Positions 8,355 to 17,814 are shown, numbered from the stretch's first letter. The stretch is 64,000 bases of DNA from Burkholderia latens (GCF_001718795.1 NZ_CP013437.1:744001-808000), one strand, 5' to 3'. The notes: generated from the sequence alone by a model not told the origin. Numbers and translations: made by a program.

Positions 8355-9734
8355 TCAGCGATCGGCGCCGAAAGTCGGGCGGCCGATGCGGCGCAGTCCG
8401 TGCGGCGGGCGGTGGTGCGACCGGACCGGGTGCGTAAAGCCGGTGTCGGTGGAACGGTCGCGTGCGTCGGGCAACGACGGCATGTCCCGCCGTTCGTGTG
8501 CGATCCGGCCGACGAGCAGCGCGAGTGACGCGAGCGTGAAGATCGGCATGAACTGGAACGACAGGTGCGGTACCAGCAGCAGGCCGGCGAGCGGCATCGC
8601 CCACATCAGCAACAGCCATTCGCGTTCGAAGCGACGCCAGCCGTGCGTCCACGCATAGCGTGCGTACCACGCGATCACGAGCCCGTACCAGGTGAGGTCG
8701 TAGTCGTACAGGTACGGGCTGACGAGCAGGCATGCGCAAGCGAGGGTCGCGGCCCGCAGCGCATAGGCGCATGCGCCGCGCCATGCGTAGACGACTGCGA
8801 TCGCGGCCACCGTCGCCGACAGCAACTGCAAGGTGTGCGCGACAAAGGCGGGCCAGCCGGCCATCGTCGCGAGCGCGAACAGCGTAGGCATCCGTGCAAG
8901 CTTCGACTGGCCGGTGCTGACGATCAGCAGCGCATCGTGGACTCCGTGTGCGAACGCGAGCCACGTGCCGAACCCGAACACGAGCGCCGTGAGCGCCGCG
9001 CTGCCCGCGATCGTCGCAGCCCACGCGGCCAGCGCGCGCCATTGCCCGGCGCACAGCAACGCGACGGGGAACAGCGCCGCGAGCTGCGGCTTCACCGTCA
9101 GCAGCCCCATGCAAATGCCGGCGACGACCGGCCGGCGGTTGAGCTCGATCAGTCCGATACCGGCGAGCGTTGCGGTAAAGAGGCTCGTTTGGCCGCCGAT
9201 CAGCGTCAGGAACACGCCGGGGAACGCGAACGCGCAAAGCAGCGCGGTGTCGCGCTGCACGATCGCACGGATCACCGCCGCGAACGCGATGCAGGTCGCG
9301 CCAAGCCACAGCACAGCGGCGAGCGTGTACGGCAGCCAGCCAAGCGGCAGTACGACCAGCAGCATGGTCGGCGGATACAGCCAAGGCAGCGTGCCGTCCG
9401 CGACGCTCATCGTCGGGACCGCGAGCTTTTCGAGCGCGAACAGCGCCGGGAAATTCCACGCGTCGACCGCATGTCCGTGTGCCGCGAGCCGCGCGGCGCT
9501 CCAGATCGGCGAGAAATCCTGCGACAGCGGTTCCGGAGCGCCATGCCGTGCCAGCGACACACGGAACAGGTAGATGCCGATGAACAGCAGTTCGGTCAGC
9601 AGCACGCCGCCCGCATAGAAGCGCACGCGATCGCGGTTGAGCCAGTGCGGGAAGCGGCGAGGGCCGGCGATCGGTAGTTCCGGATGGAGATCGGCGGGCG
9701 AATGCCCATGGCGGACGGTCAGCGGCGCTCTCAT
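8355..9734 (-). CDS. GT87-family membrane glycosyltransferase (copy 2)
   Basis: A 459-residue polytopic membrane protein of the GT87/DUF2029 family. It has the same landmarks as its two neighbours: DFSPIWSAARL in the first periplasmic loop, then PWLYPPTMLL, GGQTSLFTA, LTVKPQLAALFP and PYLYDYDLTW. The start ATG at 9734 overlaps the stop of the upstream GT87 gene in an ATGA junction, so the two are likely translationally coupled. The C-terminal tail is basic and probably cytoplasmic. Its exact sugar and acceptor cannot be read from the sequence. Confidence 0.8.
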   Translation of the reverse strand: MRAPLTVRHGHSPADLHPELPIAGPRRFPHWLNRDRVRFYAGGVLLTELLFIGIYLFRVSLARHGAPEPLSQDFSPIWSAARLAAHGHAVDAWNFPALFALEKLAVPTMSVADGTLPWLYPPTMLLVVLPLGWLPYTLAAVLWLGATCIAFAAVIRAIVQRDTALLCAFAFPGVFLTLIGGQTSLFTATLAGIGLIELNRRPVVAGICMGLLTVKPQLAALFPVALLCAGQWRALAAWAATIAGSAALTALVFGFGTWLAFAHGVHDALLIVSTGQSKLARMPTLFALATMAGWPAFVAHTLQLLSATVAAIAVVYAWRGACAYALRAATLACACLLVSPYLYDYDLTWYGLVIAWYARYAWTHGWRRFEREWLLLMWAMPLAGLLLVPHLSFQFMPIFTLASLALLVGRIAHERRDMPSLPDARDRSTDTGFTHPVRSHHRPPHGLRRIGRPTFGADR

Positions 9735-10969
9735 CGCACGCTCCGCCCGGCAAGCATCGTGCGCCGCACGACGACGAACAGTACCGCGAGCAGCACGAAT
9801 GGCCCGATCTGCGGCAGCTTCATCAGCCGGTTCAGCATCTCGAAGATCGGCAGCAGCCACGCGAGCACGAGGATGAGCTGTTCGCCCGGCAGCCAGCCGT
9901 CGTCGAGACCGCACGCGATCAGGCAAAACAGCGCGATGCCGAGCCAGGTCAGCTCATAGCTCCACAGATACGGCGTCGTCAGCAGTGTGGCGACGGCGAC
10001 CGCCGCGGCGCGCAGGCGCATGTCATTCGTGCGGCGCCACACGTGGACGGCCGCGGCGATCGCGAGCAGCGCGACCGTCGCCTGGGCAGCCAGCGCGCCC
10101 GCCACCGACACGTGCGCGAGCCTCAGCGTAGCGAACAGCGTTGGCGATGCGAGCCAGTACGACGCCTGCATGAAATGCTGGTCCCGAACCGTCGACATCG
10201 CGTGGGTCAGCCCGTGCAGTGCGGCGGGACCGGTCAGTGCGATCCCGGCCGCCGCGAACAACGTCGCGGTGATCGCCGCCGCGGCGAATGTGCGCCACGC
10301 CCGCGCTGCGATCAGCACGAACGGGAATACCACCGCCAGCTGCGGCTTGATCGCGAGCAGCCCGATCAGCACGCCGGCGACGATCGGGCGCTTGCCGAGC
10401 AGATGCAGTGCGAGTGCGGCGGTGCCGGCGGTGAGGATGCTGTTCTGGCCGAACAGCGCCGACAGGCAAACCGCCGAGTAGCCGATCATCACGAGCCCTG
10501 CCGCGCGCGGTGCGGGAAGGTGCGTGCGCAGGCCCGACAAGCGGGAGATAGCGAACGCATAGCATAAAAGGCTGCCCGCGAGAAAGAGGAAGTAAGCGGG
10601 CAGGAAAGGCACAAGGGCAACCGGCGCGATGAGCAGCAACATCGTCGGCGGATAGAGCCAGGGAAGCGGCTGATGCTGCAGATATGCACCGAAGTGCATC
10701 GATTCAGCCTGCAGGAATGACGAAGTGTTGTAGACCGACGATGCGTGGCCTTGCAACACGAGATTCGAAGCGGTCCAGAAGACCGAGAAGTCGGTGCCCG
10801 GACGGCTGACCGCGCTCGACGTGAAACCGTCCGTGACGATACCCCAGACCGTTGCCAATGCAACGAAGAGCATCAGCATGATGCAGCTGTACGGAACGAT
10901 CCGATCGGCTGTCAGCCATTGAGCACAGCGTATTGCGCGATCGCGCGTTCCACGATTGGCTGTGTACAT
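9731..10969 (-). CDS. GT87-family membrane glycosyltransferase (copy 3), first gene of the gtr operon
   Basis: A 412-residue polytopic membrane protein of the GT87/DUF2029 family. Family landmarks are GTDFSVFWTASNL, PWLYPPTMLL, FGQNSILTAG, LAIKPQLAVVFP and PYLWSYELTW, in the same order as in its two paralogues. The ATG at 10969 is chosen because GGGG lies just upstream and the long open frame before it lacks any membrane or domain signal. It is the promoter-proximal gene of a five-gene leftward operon that continues through gtrB and gtrA. Three related but diverged GT87 enzymes in one operon suggest several sugar-transfer steps on one glycan. Confidence 0.8.
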   Translation of the reverse strand: MYTANRGTRDRAIRCAQWLTADRIVPYSCIMLMLFVALATVWGIVTDGFTSSAVSRPGTDFSVFWTASNLVLQGHASSVYNTSSFLQAESMHFGAYLQHQPLPWLYPPTMLLLIAPVALVPFLPAYFLFLAGSLLCYAFAISRLSGLRTHLPAPRAAGLVMIGYSAVCLSALFGQNSILTAGTAALALHLLGKRPIVAGVLIGLLAIKPQLAVVFPFVLIAARAWRTFAAAAITATLFAAAGIALTGPAALHGLTHAMSTVRDQHFMQASYWLASPTLFATLRLAHVSVAGALAAQATVALLAIAAAVHVWRRTNDMRLRAAAVAVATLLTTPYLWSYELTWLGIALFCLIACGLDDGWLPGEQLILVLAWLLPIFEMLNRLMKLPQIGPFVLLAVLFVVVRRTMLAGRSVR

Positions 10970-12029
10970 GATGCCCCGTCTGTAGTGGAGGCCGCGTGGT
11001 CTGTCGCAGCCGTTTGAGTTTGATGTTGTCGTGCCTGCGGATCGAATCGCCTTGAAACGGCGTTGTCCGGTGAACCCATTGTTGGAGAAAAAAACGCGTG
11101 ATGCAAACCGCGTACTGAATTCCGGAATCGGAAAGGGCGGCCAACACGCGCGATAACGGCTTTTTCTGGTATGAGAAAACGCGGCCGACGGCTTTGGTGT
11201 TTCCGAGTTGAAACATTCCAGGTTTTGCCGCACTGCTGCATCCCTCGGAACTGGCGACCGGCGATTGGCGCGCGGTGTTCGGGAAAATACCGACAAAATT
11301 TTTTTTGCCTCTTGCGCAGAGCCGCAGCGAGCGGTCGGGCCTGGGCGCACGTGGCCGCACGCATATCAAATCTGAAACATTTTCAACATTGCGCCCATAC
11401 CGCCGGAACGCAGGTATCGCCGAAACCCTTGATACACATGGATTCCTGCCGATATGGCCTGCTCTTTGCGTAAGCCTCGGCACGGCAGTCGACGAGGTGA
11501 CGACCGGACGGTATCGGCAAATGACCGATGGAACCCGCCCCGCGTCCCCCGCGGAAACGAAGGACCCGAGCGCGTCGGGGAACGTACGCAGCTTCGGGCC
11601 ACGGAACCGCAAGCACCTTCGCCGATCGACCGACGAGACCCGGGTTGCTTCCGGGCGACAAGAAAATCGGCATGGCAGCACTTGGGGAATAAAAATGAAA
11701 GACCACAGCGCATCGCGGTCGGCAAGCCGCGGCAAAAGCAAGTTTCAGTTTCTCAGGGAGCTCTTCTCCCGTTCAATCGGATTTCGCGCGTCGAACGGCA
11801 ATGCCGTCATTCGATTCGGCCGGCATGCGCGGCCCGTCGAACCGGCCATGCGATGCGCGTTTCTCCTGCCTTCCCCATCTTTGATAGTCGTTCGCACGGA
11901 CAGGCGAGTGCATCCCTGTCATCGCGGCTGAGCGTCGCGTTTCGATTTCTCGAGTAGTGCCGGTGGTGCCAGCCCCCGACGTCGTGACGGGCGAAGGGGT
12001 TTTAGTAGCAGTCCGAAAGGAGTGTGCTC
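10970..12029. other. Long intergenic region between gtr operon and Tad locus
   Basis: This 1.06 kb stretch separates two divergent operons and must hold both promoters. It is clearly less GC-rich than its neighbours in places, for example the A/T run near 11290-11310. I find no convincing gene. The best candidate is a 78-codon frame from ATG 11695 with GGGGAA upstream, but its second half has poor codon choice. No RNA gene or mobile element is visible. Upstream of the first pilin the only clear signal is its ribosome binding site. Confidence 0.5.
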
Positions 12030-12221
12030 ATGAGCAGCTTGATCGAAAAGATACCGTGGTTCATCCGGGATGAAAGAGGCGTGACGGCCATCGAGTACGG
12101 CCTGATCGCCGCGCTAATCGTGATTGGCATCGTTGTCGCGCTGACCACGGTTGGCACCGATCTGCAGACCGTGTTCAGCACGATCGCCGCAGACCTGGAT
12201 TCGGCAGTAACAGGCTTCTGA
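12030..12221 (+). CDS. flp: Flp type IVb pilin 1
   Basis: A 63-residue Flp-family pilin, the subunit of Tad pili that mediate adhesion and biofilm formation. It has a short basic leader, the G/VTAIEYGLIAAL processing and assembly motif (Glu at +5 relative to the cleavage side) and a single hydrophobic helix, followed by a short polar tail. AAAGGAG is 7 bp before the ATG at 12030. It is the first gene of the locus, which typically makes it the most strongly expressed one. It is very similar in layout to the next gene. Confidence 0.93.
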   Translation: MSSLIEKIPWFIRDERGVTAIEYGLIAALIVIGIVVALTTVGTDLQTVFSTIAADLDSAVTGF

Positions 12222-12358
12222 TGAACGGAAGGGGGGAGCGGTTCATCCGGATCGTTCATCGCCACCATACGGCATTGACAGCATTCCTCGACGTATCGAC
12301 GCCGATCGTTCGATCAGGCCGGCACGCGGGGTATTGAACGTAACTCAAGGAGATCATC

Positions 12359-12541
12359 ATGTCCAAGCTCATTCAACAAGCAGCCCGCTTCGTCCGCGAT
12401 GAAGACGGCGTGACCGCCATCGAATACGGCCTGATCGCCGCACTGATCGCCGTCGGCATCATCGCCGCGCTGTCGACCATCGGCAAGGATCTGGCGACCG
12501 TGTTCAGCACGATCGCCGACGATCTGAACTCGGCCGTTTGA
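12359..12541 (+). CDS. flp: Flp type IVb pilin 2
   Basis: A 60-residue Flp pilin, closely related to the preceding gene (shared VTAIEYGLIAALI core and VFSTIA tail). The leader is MSKLIQQAARFVRDEDG and processing is expected by the CpaA peptidase encoded two genes downstream. AAGGAG precedes the ATG. The strong similarity to pilin 1 points to tandem duplication. Which of the copies forms the fibre cannot be told from sequence. Confidence 0.93.
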   Translation: MSKLIQQAARFVRDEDGVTAIEYGLIAALIAVGIIAALSTIGKDLATVFSTIADDLNSAV

Positions 12542-12632
12542 CGTCGTTGAACAGCAGAGCGTGGGGCGGCTCGGCCGGTGCAGCGATCGAGCCGCCGCCA
12601 CTCTCCTGACCGACCTGAAGCTGGAGACCGTC

Positions 12633-12839
12633 ATGAAGGCCAATGTACGTGTCGTGATCGACCGGATCGGCGACGAGCAAGGCGTGACGTCGATCGAGTA
12701 CGCGTTGCTCGGTGCGATGTTCGCAGTCGCGGTGCTGGGCAGCGTCGTCGGCTTGAGAAGTTCGGTGATCGACACGTACCGGGTGATCGCGGCAGCCGTG
12801 ACTGCTGCCGTGACCACCGCGCTTTCCCTGGTTTCCTGA
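12633..12839 (+). CDS. Diverged Flp-family pilin 3
   Basis: A 68-residue pilin-like protein with leader and motif GVTSIEYALLGAMFAV in place of the VTAIEYGLIAAL of the first two copies, and a longer alanine-rich hydrophobic end. The conserved Glu of the IEY motif is kept, so it should be processed by the prepilin peptidase. Start at ATG 12633 is chosen because GGAG lies upstream and the leader matches the family; the open frame begins at 12561. It may be a minor pilin or an adaptor at the pilus tip or base; this is inference. Confidence 0.85.
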   Translation: MKANVRVVIDRIGDEQGVTSIEYALLGAMFAVAVLGSVVGLRSSVIDTYRVIAAAVTAAVTTALSLVS

Positions 12840-12869
12840 ACGATTCGATTCGACCTTGCGAGGTTCGCC

Positions 12870-13409
12870 ATGCTGCTCGTTGCGCCGCCTTACCCGGTTC
12901 CGTTGTGCGTGACGCTGCTCGCGGTTGCCGCGGCCAGCACGGACATCGCGAGCCGACGTATTCCGAACCGTCTCGTCGCGATCGGACTCGCCGGTGCACT
13001 GGTCGCCCAGTGCGTGTTGCATGGCGTCGCGGCCGGCGTGCTCGGTTGGCTGGCGGGCGCGGCAACCGGCTTTGGCCTGCTGCTGCCGTTCTACCTGTTG
13101 CGCGGGATGGCGGCCGGCGACGTGAAGCTGATGCTCGCGATCGGCGCGTGGGTGGGAGCGGAAATGACGGTGTACATCGTGCTCGCCACGTTCGTGGCCG
13201 GCGGGATCGCCGCGATCGGTTTCGTGCTGATGCGCGGCCGGATGCGCGAGCTGCTGACGAACGTTCGCGCACTGATCGTGCGCGGTGCGCGGCGCTCGCG
13301 CGCAGAAGCGGCGGACGGCACCGCGGAAATCGCCTCGGTCGGCACGCTGCCGTATGGCGTGGCGATCGCGGCCGGCACGCTGGGGATGCTGTTCGCGTCG
13401 TGCGCATAG
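12870..13409 (+). CDS. cpaA: Prepilin peptidase CpaA/TadV (A24 family)
   Basis: A 179-residue polytopic inner-membrane aspartic peptidase that cleaves the leader of Flp pilins and TadE/F pseudopilins. Both catalytic regions are visible: the first Asp in STDIASRRIPN and the second in the GxGD-type motif written AAGDVKLM. It lacks the N-terminal methyltransferase domain of PilD, as expected for the CpaA branch. It sits directly after the three pilin genes and about 30 bp before the AAA+ ATPase gene. Confidence 0.9.
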   Translation: MLLVAPPYPVPLCVTLLAVAAASTDIASRRIPNRLVAIGLAGALVAQCVLHGVAAGVLGWLAGAATGFGLLLPFYLLRGMAAGDVKLMLAIGAWVGAEMTVYIVLATFVAGGIAAIGFVLMRGRMRELLTNVRALIVRGARRSRAEAADGTAEIASVGTLPYGVAIAAGTLGMLFASCA

Positions 13410-13436
13410 CGCGACGTACCTGCAACGAGGACGAAC

Positions 13437-14834
13437 ATGAACACGAACCACACCGAACCGAAACGCGACGCGCAGGTATCGCACTTGCCCGACCCGTCGC
13501 CGTCGCGGGAAATCCATACGAAGATCGGTGCGCACCTGCCAGCGGCGCCGCGCTCGCTGGAGGACACCGGGCTGAGCATGACGTTCGTCGCCGGCCTCGT
13601 GCTGAAGTCGACGCTGATCCTCGGCCGCCCGTCTTACGGCGATCTGGTCGAGCGGCATTGCCTGCCGCTTGCGGTGCTCGACGACGTATTCGCTTTCCTG
13701 GTGCGCGAGCATCTCGTCGAGTTGACCCATCGCGGCGCGACCGATCTCGACGTGACCTTCCGCCTCACCGACGCGGGCCGCGTGCTCGCGCTGGAGGAAA
13801 AGGCGCGCAGCGGCTACAGCGGGCCGGCGCCGGTGACGCTCGAAGCGTATCTCGACTGCGTGAGCACGCATTCGGTCCGCAAGCTGCACATCGGTTGTCG
13901 CGACGTGTGGGAAGCGTTCGAAGGCATCGTCATCGACACGGCCGTGCTCGATGCGGCGGCCGCCGCGCTGAACGCGGGTCGTCCGTTGCTGATCTACGGC
14001 CCGGCCGGCAGCGGCAAGACGTTCCTCGCCGAACGCCTCGGTTCGCTGATGCGCGGGCGCGTGCCGGTGCCGCATGCGATCTGCGCGGCCGGCGAAGTGA
14101 TCCAGATCTACGATCCGCTCGTGCATGTCGACGTGGCGGTGCAAAGCGGCCAGTCCGTCGATCGCCGCTGGCGCCTGTGCGAGCGGCCGGTCGTGATGTC
14201 CGGCGGCGAGCTGACGCTCGAAGAGCTCGATTTGCGCCGCGACGAAGTGTCCGGCTTCTATCAGGCGCCGCCGCACATGAAGGCGAACATGGGCATGTAC
14301 ATCGTCGACGATCTCGGCCGCCAGCGTGTCGAGCCGCGCGACCTGCTCAATCGCTGGCTGCGCCCGCTCGATCGTGGCGTCGATTTCCTGACGCTCGAAT
14401 CCGGCAATCGCTTCGTTCTGCCGTTCGACGTGTGGCCGGTGTTCTCGAGCAACCTGGCACCCGAACAATTCGCCGACGATGCGTTCCTGCGCCGGCTCGG
14501 CTCGAAGCTCCACGTCGGCCCGATGTCGATCGACGAATATCGCGCCGTGTACGACGCGGCCTGCAAATCGCTGGGCCTCGTGTCGGCGAACGACGCGTTC
14601 GAATTCCTGCTGCACCGGTTGCACTTCCCGACCGGCAAGGCCTTTCTCGCATGCTTTCCGGCGGACCTGCTGCGCCTCGTTGCCGCCGGCGCGCGCTACC
14701 GCGGCGATCCGCTCGAGGTGACGCACGACGCGCTGTACGACGCGTGGGCCAGCTACTTCGGCGCAGCGCCCGAGCGCGACGGCAATCATCCGCCGCCGGC
14801 CGAGCGTGGTGGGCGTACGTTCATCACCGGTTGA
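13437..14834 (+). CDS. AAA+ ATPase of unassigned role within the Tad locus
   Basis: A 465-residue cytoplasmic ATPase. Residues 1-150 contain a winged-helix-like part (FLVREHLVELTHR, FRLTDAGRVLALEEKA). The AAA+ core follows, with Walker A GPAGSGKT at 188-195, Walker B IVDDLG around D291-D292, and sensor-type FSSNLAPEQFAD. The C-terminal part is a helical lid-like domain. It is distinct from the secretion ATPase CpaF and from CpaE/TadZ, which are both present downstream, and it is not one of the standard Tad components. The position between cpaA and cpaB on the same strand, with small gaps, makes a role in pilus assembly or regulation likely. The biochemical role is unknown to me. Confidence 0.75.
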   Translation: MNTNHTEPKRDAQVSHLPDPSPSREIHTKIGAHLPAAPRSLEDTGLSMTFVAGLVLKSTLILGRPSYGDLVERHCLPLAVLDDVFAFLVREHLVELTHRGATDLDVTFRLTDAGRVLALEEKARSGYSGPAPVTLEAYLDCVSTHSVRKLHIGCRDVWEAFEGIVIDTAVLDAAAAALNAGRPLLIYGPAGSGKTFLAERLGSLMRGRVPVPHAICAAGEVIQIYDPLVHVDVAVQSGQSVDRRWRLCERPVVMSGGELTLEELDLRRDEVSGFYQAPPHMKANMGMYIVDDLGRQRVEPRDLLNRWLRPLDRGVDFLTLESGNRFVLPFDVWPVFSSNLAPEQFADDAFLRRLGSKLHVGPMSIDEYRAVYDAACKSLGLVSANDAFEFLLHRLHFPTGKAFLACFPADLLRLVAAGARYRGDPLEVTHDALYDAWASYFGAAPERDGNHPPPAERGGRTFITG

Positions 14835-14869
14835 GCCGTTTCTTTCACGCTTCATCGAGGAGCATAGCC

Positions 14870-15706
14870 ATGAAAAACAGTCGAGCGGTCATGATGCTGG
14901 TCGTCGCGATGGTCGCGGGGCTTGCCGCGGTCATCTTCGCGTCCCGCTGGCTGGTGCAGACGTCCACCAGCTCGGTCACCTCGGTCGCAGTGGCGACCAC
15001 CGACCTGAACCTGGGCGAGCCGCTCGGGCCGAACCAGATCCACCTGGTCAGCTGGCCGTCGGGGAGCGTGCCGACCGGCGCATTCACCGATACGAAGGAA
15101 CTTGAAGGACGCGTCGTGCGGACCAGCCTCGCGCGCGGCGAACCGGTGATCGAGTCGAAGCTCGCGCCGGTCGGCACGAAGGGCGGGCTGTCCGCCGTGA
15201 TTGCCAACGGCAGCCGCGCGATCACCGTGCGCGTGAACGACGTGGTCGGTGTCGCGGGCTTCGCGCTGCCGGGCAACTACGTCGACGTGATCGTCAATAC
15301 GCAGGAACAACAGGGCAAGAGCGACGGGCAAAGCATTTCGAAGATCGTGCTCGAGCACATCCTCGTGCTGGCCGTCGCGCAGCAGGTCAGCCGCGACGAC
15401 ACCGCACCGAAGGTGGTCAACGCGGTGACGCTCGAAGTCACGCCGGAGCAGGCCGAACGCCTCGACCTCGCGCGCAGCGTCGGCACGCTGTCGCTCGTGC
15501 TGCGCAACCAGATCGACCAGAAGACGCTCACGACCGACGGCGCGACCAAGCTCACGCTGCTCGGCAAGGCGCCGGTTCCGCCCGCACCCGCGCCTGCGCC
15601 CGTGAAGACCGTGCGCGTGCACGTCGCGTCGCACGCGGCGCCGGAGGCACGCCGCGATTGCGTCGGCGTGCTGACCGGTGTGCGCGGCAGCGTCGAATGC
15701 TTCTGA
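14870..15706 (+). CDS. cpaB: Tad pilus assembly protein CpaB/RcpC
   Basis: A 278-residue periplasmic protein anchored by one N-terminal helix. It carries a SAF/AFP-III-like domain (VATTDLNLGEPLGPNQI) and the CpaB/RcpC core (SRAITVRVNDVVGVAGF, LPGNYVDVIV). A short Pro/Ala linker precedes a C-terminal tail with two cysteines. Gly/Ala-rich helix near residues 5-25 is the membrane anchor. GAGGAG precedes the ATG at 14870. CpaB is thought to gate or stabilise the secretin channel encoded by the next gene. Confidence 0.9.
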   Translation: MKNSRAVMMLVVAMVAGLAAVIFASRWLVQTSTSSVTSVAVATTDLNLGEPLGPNQIHLVSWPSGSVPTGAFTDTKELEGRVVRTSLARGEPVIESKLAPVGTKGGLSAVIANGSRAITVRVNDVVGVAGFALPGNYVDVIVNTQEQQGKSDGQSISKIVLEHILVLAVAQQVSRDDTAPKVVNAVTLEVTPEQAERLDLARSVGTLSLVLRNQIDQKTLTTDGATKLTLLGKAPVPPAPAPAPVKTVRVHVASHAAPEARRDCVGVLTGVRGSVECF

Positions 15707-15819
15707 ATTCATAGAACACAACCAGATAACCAGATTAACCAGATCGGCCGCCGTCAACGCGCGACGGCCTTGGAAGACGAAAACCGGCGTCTCGCCGGTC
15801 ACTCGGGGGATCAGACGAA

Positions 15820-17814
15820 ATGAAGATCAATCCGCAACACTCAGGTGCCGGCCCGGTGCGCACGCGCATCGCGCGGAGCACGATGCTGGCCGCGATCCTG
15901 TGTACGGGAACGCTGACCGTGTACAGCGCACTCGCGCAGGAAGGTGCCGAGTCGGCCGCGCTGATGAAGGGAGGCGCGAGCGCCCCGGCCGCGGTCGCGA
16001 AAGGGCCGATGCAGATGACGATCAGCATGGCGCCGGCGCCGGCCGCCGCGGCCGCCGCGACGGCGGGCCCGCTGCGCGGCCCGAACTGCGTGGGCGCGGT
16101 GCGCGAGTCGACCAGCGTCAGCGTGCCGCTCGGCAAGTCGCTGCTGGTGCCGATGCCGGAGCCGGTGCGCAACCGGACGATCGGCAACCCGGCCGTCGCG
16201 CAGGCGACGATGGTGTCGCCGCAGACGCTGTACATCCTCGGACTGTCGGTCGGCACGACGAACATGATCGTGCAGGGCAGGAGCGGCGCGTGCCGTGTGA
16301 TCGACGTCGCGGTCGGCGCGGACGCCGGCGGCCTGCAGGCGTCGCTGATGCAGCTGATGCCGAACGAGCGCGACATCCACGTGTCGACTGCCGCGGGCAC
16401 GATCGTGCTGGCCGGCACCGTGTCGAACTCGCAGGCCGCGCAGCAGGCGATGCAGATCGCGCGCGCCTACGGCGACAGCGCGGCGGGCGACGGCGGCGGT
16501 GGCGGCGCCAAGGGCGGCGGTGTACTGAACATGCTGGCCGTCACGTCGCCGCAGCAGGTGATGCTCGAGGTGAAGGTCGCCGAAGTGTCGAAGACGCTGA
16601 TCAACCAGATGGGCAGCGCGTTCAACATTCAGGGGGGCTTCGGCTCGTGGAGCGGCGCGCTCGTCAGCAACCTGCTTGCGGGCGTCGCGAGCGGCGCGGT
16701 CTTCAACAAGGCGAACAACAAGCCGTTCAGCATCGCGGCCGATGCGCAGAACACCGACAACCTGGTCAAGATCCTCGCCGAACCGAACCTTGTCACGATC
16801 AGCGGCCAGGAGGCCACGTTCCTCGCCGGCGGCAGGATCTTCATCCCGGTCCCGCAGAGCAGCGGCAACGGCGTTTCGTCGATCACGCTGCAGGAAGAGG
16901 AGTTCGGCGTCGCGCTGAAGTTCACGCCGACCGTGCTCGGGAACGGCAGGATCAGCCTGAAGGTTGCGCCCGAAGTGTCGGAACTGTCGCCGACGGGTGT
17001 CACGTTGAGCGCGACCAACGTCGGCGGCACGTCGATCCTGCCGCTCATCACCACGCGGCGCGCATCGACGACGGTCCAGATGGGCGACGGCGAATCGTTC
17101 GCGATCGGCGGACTGATCAAGGACAACGCCAGCGGCGCGCTGAAGGCGATCCCGGGCGTCGGCGAGGTGCCGGTGCTCGGTGCGCTGTTCCGCAGCACGT
17201 CGTTCCAGCAGGACCGCACCGAGCTGATCTTCGTGATCACGCCGCACCTGGTGAGGCCGCTGCAGACCGCCGACGTGCCGCTGCCGACCGACAGCTTCTC
17301 GAAGCCGAACGAGGTCGACGTGTTCGCGACCGGCAACATGGAAGGCCGCAAGGGAGTGCGCCGCTCGGGTGCGCAACCGGCGAACGGCGCGGCGGATGCA
17401 CCGCAGACGCCGGCCCAGGCGCCGGCTCCGGCACCGCAATCGGGCGCGCCGGCTGCACCGGCCGCCGCGTTGCCCGCACCGCGTGCGCCGCAGCCCGCCG
17501 AAGCGCCGGCACCGGTGCCGGCGCGGCCCGAAAACGCTGCGGCGGCGTCAGCCGATGCAGCGGGGGCGGCGCGCGTCACGCCAGTGGATGTCGGGCAACC
17601 GGAATCGCGGCCGGCGTCGCAGCCGCAACCTCAACCGCAGGCGGACGCGGCGCGTGCGGCACGGATCGCGCGCATCGAAGCCGCGGCCGCGCGTCTCGCG
17701 GCGGCCGGCTCCGACACGCCGGCCAAACCGGCGTCGCGTCTGAAGCAGCAACCGGCCGCCGCCCACGCGCAGCTCGCAGGGGCGACGCCGGAACCCGCGT
17801 CCACCGATCGTTGA
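15820..17814 (+). CDS. cpaC: Tad pilus outer-membrane secretin CpaC/RcpA
   Basis: A 664-residue secretin that forms the outer-membrane channel for the Flp pilus. A long basic leader and a hydrophobic stretch ending SALAQ form the signal peptide. The pilus N-domain covers about 85-170 (VPLGKSLLVPMPEPV), followed by a BON-like segment. The secretin domain covers about 245-485, with GVALKFTPTVL and VGEVPVLGALFRS as typical landmarks. The last roughly 180 residues are an Ala/Pro-rich, low-complexity extension that ordinary CpaC proteins lack or have much shorter. That tail could be surface-exposed or span periplasm. Confidence 0.9.
   Translation: MKINPQHSGAGPVRTRIARSTMLAAILCTGTLTVYSALAQEGAESAALMKGGASAPAAVAKGPMQMTISMAPAPAAAAAATAGPLRGPNCVGAVRESTSVSVPLGKSLLVPMPEPVRNRTIGNPAVAQATMVSPQTLYILGLSVGTTNMIVQGRSGACRVIDVAVGADAGGLQASLMQLMPNERDIHVSTAAGTIVLAGTVSNSQAAQQAMQIARAYGDSAAGDGGGGGAKGGGVLNMLAVTSPQQVMLEVKVAEVSKTLINQMGSAFNIQGGFGSWSGALVSNLLAGVASGAVFNKANNKPFSIAADAQNTDNLVKILAEPNLVTISGQEATFLAGGRIFIPVPQSSGNGVSSITLQEEEFGVALKFTPTVLGNGRISLKVAPEVSELSPTGVTLSATNVGGTSILPLITTRRASTTVQMGDGESFAIGGLIKDNASGALKAIPGVGEVPVLGALFRSTSFQQDRTELIFVITPHLVRPLQTADVPLPTDSFSKPNEVDVFATGNMEGRKGVRRSGAQPANGAADAPQTPAQAPAPAPQSGAPAAPAAALPAPRAPQPAEAPAPVPARPENAAAASADAAGAARVTPVDVGQPESRPASQPQPQPQADAARAARIARIEAAAARLAAAGSDTPAKPASRLKQQPAAAHAQLAGATPEPASTDR

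Noticed and set aside
11695..11931. A 78-codon frame before the flp genes with a fair ribosome binding site
   Set aside because: No hydrophobic or domain pattern, and codon use becomes poor in its second half; kept only as a note in the intergenic entry.
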